Shown: positions 1 to 8,459, counted from the stretch's first letter. The stretch is 64,000 nucleotides of DNA from Ruminococcus sp. (GCA_017457955.1 JAFTGL010000004.1:1-64000); one strand, 5' to 3'. A program made the numbers and translations. Notes: a model not told the origin generated them from the sequence alone.

Positions 1-64
1 CTGTGACAAACTGAAAAATTGATGGTTCGGCAATCCTCTTACAGAGCCATCACATAAGTCAATC

Positions 65-101
65 AAGGCGGAAGAAAAAGCGATTTTTCTTCTGCCTTTT
101 G
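65..101 (+). terminator. Rho-independent terminator
   Basis: A long stem (GGCGGAAGAAAAA paired with TTTTTCTTCTGCC around a short loop) runs into a T-run. It should end transcription of whatever mobile-element gene lies to the left of the window. Confidence 0.7.
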
Positions 102-280
102 GCGTTTATGGAGTTTCGACACGCTTTGAGTTTTAGTTTTTTATATCGACAGATAATGACAGAATAATGGGTTAAAATCTGCTATCATCGGTATTTGTGA
201 ATTGTTCTGCAAATACTGATAAGGAAAACCTTGCTTTTAAGAGGGAAAGCAAGAGAAACAATCAAAAATCTGCATTTTAC

Positions 281-316
281 GGCGCTGTATGGTCTGACGA
301 CTGTACAGCGCTTTTC
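281..316 (+). terminator. Probable terminator or attenuator hairpin
   Basis: GCGCTGTA and TACAGCGC pair across a 14-base loop and are followed by TTTT. It lies 135 bases before the sigma-like gene, so it may end an upstream transcript or attenuate the downstream gene. No convincing gene was seen between 1 and 450. Confidence 0.45.
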
Positions 317-450
317 TGTTCGACAAAATCATATCTTATCATTTGTGATTTTGCTTTTTCCCTCGCAAAAGAACAGAATACTACTTTTATCCGCGCACCT
401 CCGTTGGTCTTGAAATCTAACCCATTTCAAGATGAACGGAGGACTTTTAA

Positions 451-1020
451 TTGTCAATCTTTTTTATTGAAGATAAAAACGGAAATTACTTCTCTGCCGA
501 CGGTAAGAGAAGATTTATTAGATTAAAAGGCAAGGCGGCTTATGATTACCTGAAAAGACCCAACGGACGGGGCAAGCGTTTTTATAAGCTGTCAGCCGAG
601 GAAGAAACGGAAGATGATGTTTTCGTTGAGATTCCCGCTTCAAAAATCAGCCGTGTGCGTAAGTGCGAACGCCGTACCCAATATGTCGCAGATTGCAAGA
701 AAGAAAGCGGCAGATATGAAATCTCGCTGTACGCCTTAGAAGCAAACGAACACGGCGAAAGATGTACGGGCGAGGAACTGATCGAGGACGTTGAAATTGA
801 TGTTGAGAGCACAGCTATACATAACATCGAACTTGAAAAGCTCTATCAGGCTGTTCAATCGCTTTCAGAGGAAGAACAGGAGTTTATTGCCCGTCTGTAC
901 AGCAAAGAGCCTGTGACAGTAAGAGAGTTGTCAAAGGAATGGAACATTCATTATTCCACAATCAGCCGCAAGCATACTGCGATTTTAAGAAAGCTGAAAA
1001 GAATTTTGAAAAATTCTTAA
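451..1020 (+). CDS. Sigma-70 region 4-like DNA-binding protein of a mobile element
   Basis: This 189-residue protein starts with TTG behind a GGAGG box at 438-442. The C-terminal 40 residues (VRELSKEWNIHYSTISRKH and on) form a helix-turn-helix like sigma-70 region 4, preceded by an acidic, EEEQEFIARLYS-type helix. The N-terminal half (KNGNYFSADGKRRFIRLKG) is typical of small proteins found near the right end of Firmicute conjugative and mobilisable elements. It probably regulates element genes; a true sigma function is not supported because no region 2 is visible. It sits upstream of the toxin-like and recombinase genes in the same orientation. Confidence 0.7.
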   Translation: MSIFFIEDKNGNYFSADGKRRFIRLKGKAAYDYLKRPNGRGKRFYKLSAEEETEDDVFVEIPASKISRVRKCERRTQYVADCKKESGRYEISLYALEANEHGERCTGEELIEDVEIDVESTAIHNIELEKLYQAVQSLSEEEQEFIARLYSKEPVTVRELSKEWNIHYSTISRKHTAILRKLKRILKNS

Positions 1021-1657
1021 AAAAGTCTGCAACAAATTCTGAAAAAGTGTGGAATAAAGGGTGAGAGGGTAATTTACCTCTCTTGCCAATGGATTTGGCA
1101 AGCCCTTTGACAACCGAATATCAGCACATCAGAAACTTTCCCTTTGTTGTCCGGCACGGACAAGCCACAGAAGCGAACGCTGCTATGCAGCCTTCAGGAC
1201 TTCGACCTTGATAGGCACAATCAAGGAGGGCGATGACAGGCAAAGGGTACAATGATACTTCCGTTTAGTCACAGTCCGAGCGTGAAAATGCCCTTTAGGG
1301 TATAAAACCGTCGCAGGCAATGAGAACGGCTGCGGGCGATCCTCGTAGTATGCCGTAAGGCTGATGAGGTCAATATGCGTTGACCGTCTGATGTGTTCCC
1401 GTTCGGGGGTGTTGAGAACGAATACCGAACAAAAAGCCGCAAACAATCAGAGCCAAAATATACACATATAACGGCAAACTATGTCCTCAACGGGAAAGCA
1501 ATCGCATTGCCGCTTGTGTTGCGCTCTGCTGCGGCTTGGCATCAAAACGGACAGCTACCCTAAAACAAGCTGTTCGTTCAATATGGATGCATTAATACGA
1601 AAACAGCGCGTATCTGTGACGGGTACGCGCTGAATACATAATACGGGAGGTATTATT
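1021..1657. other. Long non-coding stretch inside the mobile element
   Basis: About 640 bases separate the sigma-like gene from the MazF-like gene without a convincing ORF on either strand. The reverse-strand ORF at 1183-1446 has no ribosome binding site or recognisable product. Mobile elements are usually compact, so a structured RNA, a transfer origin or a decayed gene is possible. The only clear structure seen is the hairpin at 1604-1632. Confidence 0.4.
1604..1632 (+). promoter_or_regulatory. Perfect 9-bp hairpin ahead of the MazF-like gene
   Basis: CAGCGCGTA and TACGCGCTG pair across an 11-base loop, ending 26 bases before the TTG start and 11 bases before the GGGAGG box. No T-run follows, so it is not a terminator. 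It could be a repressor site, an mRNA stability element or a translation control hairpin. Confidence 0.5.
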
Positions 1658-2026
1658 TTGAGAGTTTACAGAGGCGAAGTCTATTTAGTGGACTTCGGAA
1701 AAGGCTTTGGCAGCGAACAGGGCGGTATCCGTCCGGCTGTCATTGTACAGAACAATATAGGCAATAAATACAGCCCCACGACGATAGTTGTTCCTGTCAC
1801 ATCCAGACAGACAAAGGCGCATATCCCTACGCACGTCAGAGTAAAAGGCGCTTGCTTTTCAAAGAGATCGCTGGCGCTCACGGAACAGGTCGTGACCATT
1901 GATAAAAGAAGGATCATCAGAAAAATGGGCAGCATCAAGCTCAAATCCCTTTTCAAAATCGGAACCGCACTTGTGATCGGCTTGGGACTGAATAACAATA
2001 CATTCAAGAAAGGATTGAAAAAATGA
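1658..2026 (+). CDS. MazF/PemK-type endoribonuclease toxin-like protein
   Basis: The N-terminus (RGEVYLVDFGKGFGSEQGG followed by RPAVIVQNN) is the classic PemK/MazF beta-barrel signature, and VVPVTSR plus ALTEQVVTIDKRR match the later conserved strands. Family members cleave single-stranded mRNA. The 122-residue length is normal. The gene starts with TTG after a GGGAGG box and its stop overlaps the next gene by ATGA, implying coupling. No MazE-like antitoxin is visible next to it. Such lone MazF-like proteins recur at this position in Firmicute integrative elements, so a role in element maintenance or regulation is inferred. Confidence 0.8.
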   Translation: MRVYRGEVYLVDFGKGFGSEQGGIRPAVIVQNNIGNKYSPTTIVVPVTSRQTKAHIPTHVRVKGACFSKRSLALTEQVVTIDKRRIIRKMGSIKLKSLFKIGTALVIGLGLNNNTFKKGLKK

Positions 2027-2163
2027 TAGGATTTATTATCGGCTTATTCGTCGGCGCTTTTCTCGGAGTGGTGGTAATGTGCTGCTGCTTTGTAGCTTCA
2101 AAGGCTGACGATGAGATGGAGAGAATGGAAAACAAACTGACCAATGAGAACGAGGATAGGTGA
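2023..2163 (+). CDS. DUF3789-like single-pass membrane miniprotein
   Basis: A 46-residue protein overlaps the toxin-like gene by four bases (ATGA). It begins with a glycine-rich hydrophobic helix (IIGLFVGAFLGVVVMC), followed by a run of Cys and an acidic, charged tail. This layout matches DUF3789 miniproteins of conjugative elements. Its function is unknown; the tight overlap suggests co-translation with the MazF-like protein. Confidence 0.65.
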   Translation: MIGFIIGLFVGAFLGVVVMCCCFVASKADDEMERMENKLTNENEDR

Positions 2164-2221
2164 ATATTACCATTTTGCCGCGACAATACTACTTACGTTG
2201 AGAAATAACAATGGAGGTCTT

Positions 2222-2404
2222 ATGCGAACAAATGATAACAGAACCGTATCCGAAAGCGAAAGATGCGGCGTTCAGGATAACAGAGAATACCAAATCAATA
2301 AAGTGGTCTATAACGTGAATAGGTTATTTGACGGAGAGAAAACGATTAAAGAGATACTTTCCCAGAAATTAACATCCGAATATAGCCCTTCGCATAATTG
2401 TTAA
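2222..2404 (+). CDS. TnpW-like transposon-encoded miniprotein
   Basis: A 60-residue protein starts at the ATG after GGAGG (2214-2218). The segment YQINKVVYNVNRLFDGEKT then TIKEILSQK resembles the short TnpW proteins commonly found just upstream of large serine recombinases in Firmicute elements. An upstream in-frame start at 2144 gives a longer reading but lacks a ribosome binding site and overlaps the preceding gene. The role of TnpW is not established. Confidence 0.6.
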   Translation: MRTNDNRTVSESERCGVQDNREYQINKVVYNVNRLFDGEKTIKEILSQKLTSEYSPSHNC

Positions 2405-2469
2405 AACAATAAAAATATGATATACTGTTGATGAAGTTGAGTAAACAGCAGTATGAAGGAGATGAAGAA

Positions 2470-4137
2470 ATGAAAACTGCTGTTGCTTTAGCTGATATTT
2501 ACCTGAGATTATCCCGTGAAGAAGCTAACTCAGGCGAATCTCAAAGTATCAATAACCAACGAAACATCATTAGACAGTATTGTAACGATCACGGCATCAC
2601 CATCGTCAGGGAGTTTGTTGATGACGGATTTTCAGGATCGAATTTCATCCGACCGGGTTTTCAAGAGATGTTAAATCATATTAAAACCGGATTGGTGAAT
2701 ATGGTTATTACCAAAGACCTGTCCCGATTAGGCAGAGATATGTCGGAATCGAGCTATTATGCGGAATCGTTCTTCCCTGAGCACGATATTCACTATCTTG
2801 CAATCAGCGACGGATTTGATTCTGAGCAAGTCAACCTGATGGCTCCCTTCCAATTTGCGATGAACGACGTTTATCTTCGTGATTGCTCTCGGAAGATAAA
2901 ACAGGTCATCAAACAAAAGAGGGTACGCGGTGAATACTGTGCGTGTCCGCCGTTTGGATATATGCGTAATCCTGATGACAGTACAAGCATTGTTCCCGAT
3001 CCGAACACAGCTCCGATTGTGCAGCATATTTTTGAGCTTGCAGTAAAAGGGTATTCTGCTCACGCAATCGCTAATATCCTGACTGATGAAGCCGTGATAA
3101 CACCTTTAAAGTACAGAGTTATGTATCGTGATAATTTCTGTGAAAGAGGTGCCGCACACGCTACCGATAGATGGAATCACACTACCGTTAAGCGTATTCT
3201 GAAGAATCAGGTCTATCTTGGGCATACTGTTTTAGGTATGACAAAGAAAGCATCGGTAAAATCAAAAAAGAAAATCAGAATCCCCGAGGAAGATTGGTCT
3301 ATCACCTATAACACGCACATTCCTCTCGTTACTCAGGAAGCTTATGACACAGCTCAGTATAATATGGGAATGAATACAAAGAGTTGGAGGCAATTTGACA
3401 ATATTCGAAAGAGTGTTTTCAACGGACTGATTTTTTGCGAAAACTGCGGTTCTGCTCTTTGCTCCGGCGGCTCGGTTTATAAAGGTGAACGCGAAAAGTA
3501 TTGGTATCTTACCTGTCTGAATATTCCGAAGCGTTCAGCCAATCACTGTGAACACGGAGCGCGCATTAAGTATGCCGACTTGGTTGAAATTGTGAAATCC
3601 GAGTTGAATCAGTTTATCTCTCTTGGCAAAGAAGATATTGAAGATATTATCAACCTTGCTCTCAAGGAAAGATCAAAGAATGCTTATCAGGAAAAGGACA
3701 GCCTGAAAAGCATTGAAAAAAGAATCGTTGATATCGACAATATCATCTTGAAGCTTTACAATGACAATGCTCTTGGTAAGATTTCCGACGAGCAATTATC
3801 CTCAATGATCGCTAAGTTGAATAAGGAATCAGCCTCATTGAAAGAAAGGGCTAAAGAGATTGAGAAAAAAGCTGAGAAGCTCCCCGTTGATGAAGCGTAC
3901 AAAGCGTTCTTCAGCCTTGTTGAGCAATACAATCATATCGACGAATTAACTCCTGAGATCGTCAGAACCTTCATTGAAAGGATCGAAGTCGGTGAGAAGA
4001 TACTTCCGGATGGATATAAGGTTGCTTCGCACAGTATTCCTTACAGACAAAATGTGAAGATCACATATCGCTTCATCGGGAATATCGGAACCACTGAAAG
4101 AGCATTTAACGAAGAAAAGGCATCAAAAATAGCATAG
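2470..4137 (+). CDS. Large serine recombinase (TnpX/TndX type)
   Basis: This is the site-specific recombinase that most likely integrates and excises the element. The N-terminal resolvase domain carries the catalytic serine in IYLRLSREE (Ser15), then QSINNQRNII, FVDDGFSGSNF and TKDLSRLGRD. A recombinase domain follows (FGYMRNPDD onwards), then a zinc beta-ribbon (FCENCGSAL with later Cys/His) and a C-terminal coiled coil (about 410-480). The chosen ATG follows GAAGGAG; a TTG 42 bases upstream lacks such a site. At 555 residues it fits the large serine family. Its gene ends within 30 bases of the element edge, as usual for these enzymes. Confidence 0.93.
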   Translation: MKTAVALADIYLRLSREEANSGESQSINNQRNIIRQYCNDHGITIVREFVDDGFSGSNFIRPGFQEMLNHIKTGLVNMVITKDLSRLGRDMSESSYYAESFFPEHDIHYLAISDGFDSEQVNLMAPFQFAMNDVYLRDCSRKIKQVIKQKRVRGEYCACPPFGYMRNPDDSTSIVPDPNTAPIVQHIFELAVKGYSAHAIANILTDEAVITPLKYRVMYRDNFCERGAAHATDRWNHTTVKRILKNQVYLGHTVLGMTKKASVKSKKKIRIPEEDWSITYNTHIPLVTQEAYDTAQYNMGMNTKSWRQFDNIRKSVFNGLIFCENCGSALCSGGSVYKGEREKYWYLTCLNIPKRSANHCEHGARIKYADLVEIVKSELNQFISLGKEDIEDIINLALKERSKNAYQEKDSLKSIEKRIVDIDNIILKLYNDNALGKISDEQLSSMIAKLNKESASLKERAKEIEKKAEKLPVDEAYKAFFSLVEQYNHIDELTPEIVRTFIERIEVGEKILPDGYKVASHSIPYRQNVKITYRFIGNIGTTERAFNEEKASKIA

Positions 4138-4168
4138 TTTTTGATGTCTTTGAACGTCAAGGGAGGTA
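4138..4168. other. Right end (attachment junction) of the integrated element
   Basis: Between the recombinase stop and the SASP reading frame lies the mobile element edge. The frame reads TGA ACG TCA AGG GAG GTA GGC; from AGG or GAG onward it matches SASP coding sequence and upstream it does not. The exact core dinucleotide cannot be fixed without the left end, which is outside the window. Confidence 0.6.
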
Positions 4169-4282
4169 GGCGTCAACCTCAAGCAGGGCTACAACGGTGA
4201 CCTGACCTCTAAGCAGGCAGGCTCCATCGGCGGTCAGATGGTCAAGAAAATGATCGAGTCCTACGAAAACGGTCTGAAGTAA
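4160..4282 (+). pseudogene. 3' part of an alpha/beta-type small acid-soluble spore protein gene, split by the element
   Basis: The frame from about 4160 to the TAA at 4280-4282 encodes REVGVNLKQGYNGDLTSKQ followed by AGSIGGQMVKKMIE and a short tail. This is the conserved C-terminal half of alpha/beta SASPs, which coat and protect spore DNA. There is no start codon or ribosome binding site in this stretch, and an in-frame TGA precedes it, so the 5' half must lie beyond the other end of the mobile element. It shows that the host lineage sporulates and that the insertion has separated the gene's halves. Confidence 0.75.
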
Positions 4283-4300
4283 TCAAGGATCGGTAACATG

Positions 4301-4345
4301 ACCCGTCCGTCAGAGCACACGCTCCGTCGGGCGGGTTTTGTTTTA
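4301..4345 (+). terminator. Terminator of the split SASP gene
   Basis: ACCCGTCCG pairs with CGGGCGGGT (one G-T pair), with an inner AGAGC/GCTC stem, followed by TTTTG and TTTT. Confidence 0.8.
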
Positions 4346-4531
4346 AAAATTGAGCCGAAATACAAAAAGTTAACATTTTATGAAACTTCACGACAGGCAT
4401 TGACTCAAAAGGAGATAAATGGTAATATAAAATAAATATGTAGAGTCTCACGGAGACCCACTTGTGTGGAATGCACAAGAAACAATAGAAAATTTGGATA
4501 TATTACCTAATTTAATTCTTTTGGAGAAATT

Positions 4532-6322
4532 ATGAAGCACATTTTTCGCTTTGCGGTGTGCGCCGTGCTGTGTATGGCGCTGCTGACCGCGAACCTATGC
4601 ATGCCGTCCGCCGCCTCGGGCTTTTGGTCAAAGGCGGAGATGGTACATATCGAAAGCCACCTCGAGGGCGATGTGGGGCTGGGCGCTTACTCTCCCGTAC
4701 AGGGCGCCTGCACCGACGGCAAATATGCCTACTTTGTCTTTGTCTCGGGCGGCGTCAGCACGATGTCCAAGTACGATATCAACACATGGGAGTACGTGAA
4801 GAAGGAGCAGTTCATCAACATGGGACACTCCAACGACATGACCTATAACTCCGACAAGGACTATATCGTCGTGGCGAATAACGCGCCTTACTATGACGTC
4901 GTCACCCTAATCGACCCCGATACTCTCGCGCCCATCAAGGACGTCCAGCTCAAAGAGGACATCTACTCCATTGCCTACAACGCGAAGCGCAAGTGCTATG
5001 TGGTGGGACTTTCGGGCGGCTACGACTTCGCCCTTCTGGACTCCGACTTTAAGGTGACAAAAAAATTCACCGGCGTCAAGACCGGCTACACCCGTCAGGG
5101 CTGTGACTGCGACGACGATTATATCTATTTCGTCCAGAGCGGCGGCAGCAATGTGCTGGTCGTCTACGATTACTCCGGCAAGCAGGTCGCTCAGATCCCG
5201 CTCGCAAGCTCCGACGAGGTCGAGAACCTCTTCCACGTCGGCAGCGTCTATTATACCTCTCTCTATTATTACGGCGTGAAGCTCTATCGTCTCGGCTTCT
5301 CCGATTCCACCAAGATCACCTATACCGTCAGCTATGACCCGAACGGCGGCGAGGGTGAGATGGAGCCGACCAAGGTGCACTACGGCGAGGACACCCCGCT
5401 TCGGGCGAACGCCTTTACCCGCGACGGCTACTTCTTCGCGGGATGGCAGGTAGAGCGCACCGCCGACAACATGGTCGCGGGCTACCGCAACGGCGCCTGG
5501 GACTTCGAGTGGCTCAGCCGCGACGAGGTCTTTGATTACCGCCTGTACGCGGATGAAGATACCGTTTCGACCACCGTCAAATACGGCGGCGTGAAGCTCT
5601 ACGCCTCATGGATCGCCGAGGAATACGATATTGAGATCAACAGCGGCGACGGCGAGGGTGAAAGTCTGTATTTTACCCAGCCGTACAGCGAGGACTTCAC
5701 TGTTCCCGACGGCGGCTACACGATGGAAGGCTACATCTTCGACGGCTACACCGCGACGCGCGAGTGCGACGGCCGCACCTACGGTTACCGCAAGGACAGC
5801 GATACTGCCGAGTGGCTCTATGAATCGGACGTCGATAAGCCCTATGTGTTCCAACCCGACGATACCTTCCGCTGTATGACCCCTGAGGGCAAGGTTACTC
5901 TGACGGCGCAGTACAAGTTCGCCTACACCTTCGGCGAGGACGGCTCCACGCTGGTCGAGTATGTCGGCGTGGACGAAAAGGTCAACATCCCCGACAACAA
6001 GGGCGAGCTGAAAACGCTGGCACAGGGCGCGATCAGGGACAACGAGATCATGACCGATCTGTACATCCCCGCGGGCGTCGATTCGCTGGAGAAAGAGGCG
6101 GTCACCAACTGCCCCAAGCTGCGCGGTGTCTACTTCGAAGGCTCCCTGCCGTCTCAGATCGACGGCGAGAGTATCGTTAGCGATGAAGCTCCCGTGATCT
6201 ATGAGACCCACAACGGCGAGAAGTTCTGGGTAGGCTTCTTCGCGGGCGAAGCGGGTATTCCGCTCCTGCGCTACCAGTCGGACGGCTTGAAGGCGTTTTT
6301 GGATTCCATCGAAACAGAATAA
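4532..6322 (+). CDS. Secreted protein with propeller-like repeats and InlB B-repeats
   Basis: The 596-residue product begins with a signal peptide (residues 1-28, ending near PSAASG). Residues about 40-265 contain repeated strand motifs such as YDINTWEYVK, LIDPDTLAPIK and LLDSDFKVTK, which suggest a beta-propeller. Two Listeria-Bacteroides (InlB B) repeats follow (YDPNGGEGEM to FAGWQV, then a second near 365-465), and the C-terminus resembles a BspA-type leucine-rich segment. No sortase signal, dockerin or transmembrane anchor is visible, so release into the medium or non-covalent wall binding is inferred. GGAGAA precedes the ATG. Substrate or partner is unknown. Confidence 0.7.
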   Translation: MKHIFRFAVCAVLCMALLTANLCMPSAASGFWSKAEMVHIESHLEGDVGLGAYSPVQGACTDGKYAYFVFVSGGVSTMSKYDINTWEYVKKEQFINMGHSNDMTYNSDKDYIVVANNAPYYDVVTLIDPDTLAPIKDVQLKEDIYSIAYNAKRKCYVVGLSGGYDFALLDSDFKVTKKFTGVKTGYTRQGCDCDDDYIYFVQSGGSNVLVVYDYSGKQVAQIPLASSDEVENLFHVGSVYYTSLYYYGVKLYRLGFSDSTKITYTVSYDPNGGEGEMEPTKVHYGEDTPLRANAFTRDGYFFAGWQVERTADNMVAGYRNGAWDFEWLSRDEVFDYRLYADEDTVSTTVKYGGVKLYASWIAEEYDIEINSGDGEGESLYFTQPYSEDFTVPDGGYTMEGYIFDGYTATRECDGRTYGYRKDSDTAEWLYESDVDKPYVFQPDDTFRCMTPEGKVTLTAQYKFAYTFGEDGSTLVEYVGVDEKVNIPDNKGELKTLAQGAIRDNEIMTDLYIPAGVDSLEKEAVTNCPKLRGVYFEGSLPSQIDGESIVSDEAPVIYETHNGEKFWVGFFAGEAGIPLLRYQSDGLKAFLDSIETE

Positions 6323-6338
6323 TCATTACAGAATCAAG

Positions 6339-6367
6339 AAAGGCAGTTCATCACGAACTGCCTTTTT
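6339..6367. terminator. Bidirectional terminator between convergent genes
   Basis: AAAGGCAGTTC and GAACTGCCTTTTT pair across five bases. It serves the secreted protein gene on the plus strand and the lipoprotein gene on the minus strand, whose stop codon lies inside the hairpin. Confidence 0.85.
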
Positions 6368-6845
6368 CTGATATGGGCTGAAATTGGAATAGAAGATCGC
6401 TCTGCGGGACTTGCAGAGAGGTCGGCAAGCCGTTCTCTGCAGTCAGCACGGCGTTGCCGTAGGGCGTAGGGAGAGTGAAGCTGTCTGAGCCGTCCGTTGA
6501 CTCTGTATACACCGCTTGAGAGAGATAGGTGAGGGCGTCATAGAGCGATGCGGGGATACTCTCCGCGGGCAGATAATCGCAGTTTGCTTTTGTCCCGAGT
6601 GAGCCGCGGCCGATGGTCAGCTCGCCGTTTTCATAGGTGAACGCCATGCCCTCAATCGTGTAGGGGTCAGTCATAGTGATGTTCATTATGCCGTCGCCGA
6701 GAGTCAGTGTACCCGCGTAGTCGGTATCATCCTGCTTGACGGTGAAGGTAAGGTCAAAGCTGTCCTGTACCGTCGGCGGTTCTTTTTGGCAGGCGGTGAG
6801 GGAGAGGATCGGGAGAAGCAATAATATACAAAGCAGTTTTTTCAT
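6351..6845 (-). CDS. Small secreted lipoprotein of unknown function
   Basis: The product has a lipoprotein signal (MKKLLCILLLLPILSLTACQ) with the lipobox LTAC, so it should be anchored to the outer face of the membrane. The mature domain (about 145 residues) is rich in Thr, Asp and beta-strand patterns and is not recognised. The second of two adjacent ATGs was chosen because it gives five bases from the GGAGG box; the first gives only two. The upstream frame (to 6968) runs into nnrD and is not expected to be translated. A terminator separates it from nnrD. Confidence 0.7.
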   Translation of the reverse strand: MKKLLCILLLLPILSLTACQKEPPTVQDSFDLTFTVKQDDTDYAGTLTLGDGIMNITMTDPYTIEGMAFTYENGELTIGRGSLGTKANCDYLPAESIPASLYDALTYLSQAVYTESTDGSDSFTLPTPYGNAVLTAENGLPTSLQVPQSDLLFQFQPISEKGSS

Positions 6846-6866
6846 CATAACCTCCGAAATGGGTAT

Positions 6867-6896
6867 TAGAAAACCGACAGGGGTCTCCTGTCGGCT
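6867..6896 (-). terminator. Terminator after nnrD
   Basis: CCGACAGG pairs with CCTGTCGG and on the minus strand is followed by TTTTCTAAT, ending the nnrD transcript before the lipoprotein gene. Confidence 0.7.
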
Positions 6897-6915
6897 TTGA
6901 ACTTCCTTTGTATTG

Positions 6916-7803
6916 TTATCCGTTGTCGATACTGTCCTCGATCTTGGTGTAGATTTCGGGCAGAGCATGGATGATGTCCGAGGGCAGCATTGCCGTCCTT
7001 GACAGCTTTGCCGCTGCGATATCGCCCGCCAGCGCGTGGATATGCACGCCCATCACCGCCGCGTCAAAGGGCTTTGCACCCTGAGCGGTGAGTGAAGAGA
7101 TGATCCCTGCCAGCACGTCTCCCGAGCCGCCCTTTGCCATACCGCTGTTGCCCGCGATGTTCTCGTAGATCTCATCGCCCTGCGCGATATAGGTGCGGTG
7201 ACCTTTGAGTGTCAGCGTCATGCCCGCATGCTGTTTTGCGAAATCCGCGGCGCACTGCGCGGGAGCTTGGAGGATATCCTCTACTGCCAGCCCGCTGAGA
7301 CGTGAGAATTCCTTGACATGCGGCGTCAGGATGATCGGGGCTGTAACGTCGTCTAAAATATGTATATGCTGTGAGAGCGCGTTTATGCCGTCCGCGTCGA
7401 TGATAACGGGACAGCGGCAGGTGTGCAGGATCGCGGAAAGCACCTCTGCGGTATCGTCATTGTTGCCCAGCCCGCAGCCGATCAGCACCGCTGTCGTTTT
7501 GCCGAGAACGGGACGGATCATATCCATGTCAGCCATGCACAGCGTTCCCGCTTCATTCCCGCCCACAGGGATACAGACGCTTTCGTATACGGATGAAGCG
7601 AAGATCGGGTAGATACACGCGGGCAGCACCTGATACACAAGTCCCACGCCCGAGCGCAATGCCGCCTGAGTGGAGAGCACCGCCGCGCCCGAAAAGCCGC
7701 GGCTGCCCGTGAGGGACAGCAGTGTCCCCATCGTGCCCTTGTGCGCGTCACTGGGTCTCTTCGGAAAATGCTCCTCGATGAAATCGAAATCGACGCGCTT
7801 CAT
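6916..7803 (-). CDS. nnrD: ADP-dependent (S)-NAD(P)H-hydrate dehydratase
   Basis: This enzyme repairs damaged NADH and NADPH hydrates in the cytoplasm. The 295-residue protein matches the YjeF C-terminal (ribokinase-like) domain: HKGTMGTLLSLTGSRGFSGA at the start, IIDADGINAL in the middle, LTPHVKEFSRL, and the nucleotide/active-site loop NSGMAKGGSGDVLAG near residue 225. The epimerase (NnrE) domain often fused in front is absent here. Its ATG shares a base with the stop of the upstream membrane-protein gene (TAATG), so the two are probably co-translated. Confidence 0.9.
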   Translation of the reverse strand: MKRVDFDFIEEHFPKRPSDAHKGTMGTLLSLTGSRGFSGAAVLSTQAALRSGVGLVYQVLPACIYPIFASSVYESVCIPVGGNEAGTLCMADMDMIRPVLGKTTAVLIGCGLGNNDDTAEVLSAILHTCRCPVIIDADGINALSQHIHILDDVTAPIILTPHVKEFSRLSGLAVEDILQAPAQCAADFAKQHAGMTLTLKGHRTYIAQGDEIYENIAGNSGMAKGGSGDVLAGIISSLTAQGAKPFDAAVMGVHIHALAGDIAAAKLSRTAMLPSDIIHALPEIYTKIEDSIDNG

Positions 7804-8351
7804 TATAATTCCTTTTTGACAAAAAGCTGTTTTCTCAGCTCATTGCTGAAATACGGCTTCATCGCTTTTAAGAGGTCGTCGTTCGGGGTGAAGATGATTG
7901 CGCATTTGCCCTTGGCTTCATCGTGGAAGCAGGCGACGTAGTTGTCCTCGGAGAACTCCTTCGACGATGCGCGGTAGACCTTGTTGAAGCGTCGTTTGCC
8001 CATCTCCTTGTCGTCATAGCGGAAGAAGTCGTCAAACTTCTTGGTATCGATCTTGATGATACCTCTGCGTCTGCGCTTGGCGATTATCTTGTCGATCCGC
8101 AGGGTAGAGGAGAGAAAGGCGTATTCGTACTCGATTTTCAGGGAAGTGATGAAGTACCACGCGCCGTAGATACAGAACAGGAGCAGGAACATCGCGATGA
8201 TCGCCAGATACGCGATCTTGGTGATCTCCGCGACGACGATCAGCACCGTCGGGATGGTCAGGGCGATCAGGATGATGACGGCGATACTGATGCCGTATTT
8301 TGCGGTGCGTTCGCGGGGAACGACCTGTTCGACCAGCAGATTATTGTCCAT
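7803..8351 (-). CDS. Membrane protein with two N-terminal helices and a PH-like cytoplasmic domain
   Basis: The 182-residue product has two hydrophobic helices at about residues 20-43 and 46-70, then a basic, strand-rich domain (EYEYAFLSSTLRIDKIIAKR) that resembles bacterial PH-like domains. The ATG at 8351 follows AGAGGTG; an in-frame GTG nine bases upstream is less likely. The stop overlaps the nnrD start, suggesting an operon. The function is unknown; it could be a membrane stress or scaffold protein. Confidence 0.6.
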   Translation of the reverse strand: MDNNLLVEQVVPRERTAKYGISIAVIILIALTIPTVLIVVAEITKIAYLAIIAMFLLLFCIYGAWYFITSLKIEYEYAFLSSTLRIDKIIAKRRRRGIIKIDTKKFDDFFRYDDKEMGKRRFNKVYRASSKEFSEDNYVACFHDEAKGKCAIIFTPNDDLLKAMKPYFSNELRKQLFVKKEL

Positions 8352-8420
8352 AGGGAACACCTCTTTCGTTTACATACATACAATACTCTACCACAGATTG
8401 CGATATTTTTCAATAAACTC

Positions 8421-8449
8421 TTGCAAATTTGCGGGGAAGATGTTATACT
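8421..8449 (+). promoter_or_regulatory. Sigma-A type promoter of pheST
   Basis: TTGCAA, 17 bases, then TATACT. The predicted transcript start is a few bases before the T-box leader. Confidence 0.75.
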
Positions 8450-8459
8450 AATTCATATT

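Noticed and set aside
197-526. 109-codon ORF upstream of the sigma-like gene
   Set aside because: It lacks a ribosome site, spans a terminator-like hairpin and overlaps the better-supported gene at 451.
1183-1446. Reverse-strand ORF in the mobile element gap
   Set aside because: No ribosome binding site, no recognisable protein features and no support from gene order.
4907-6211. Long reverse-strand ORFs opposite the secreted InlB-repeat protein
   Set aside because: They mirror the codon bias of the plus-strand gene, which has a signal peptide and domains.
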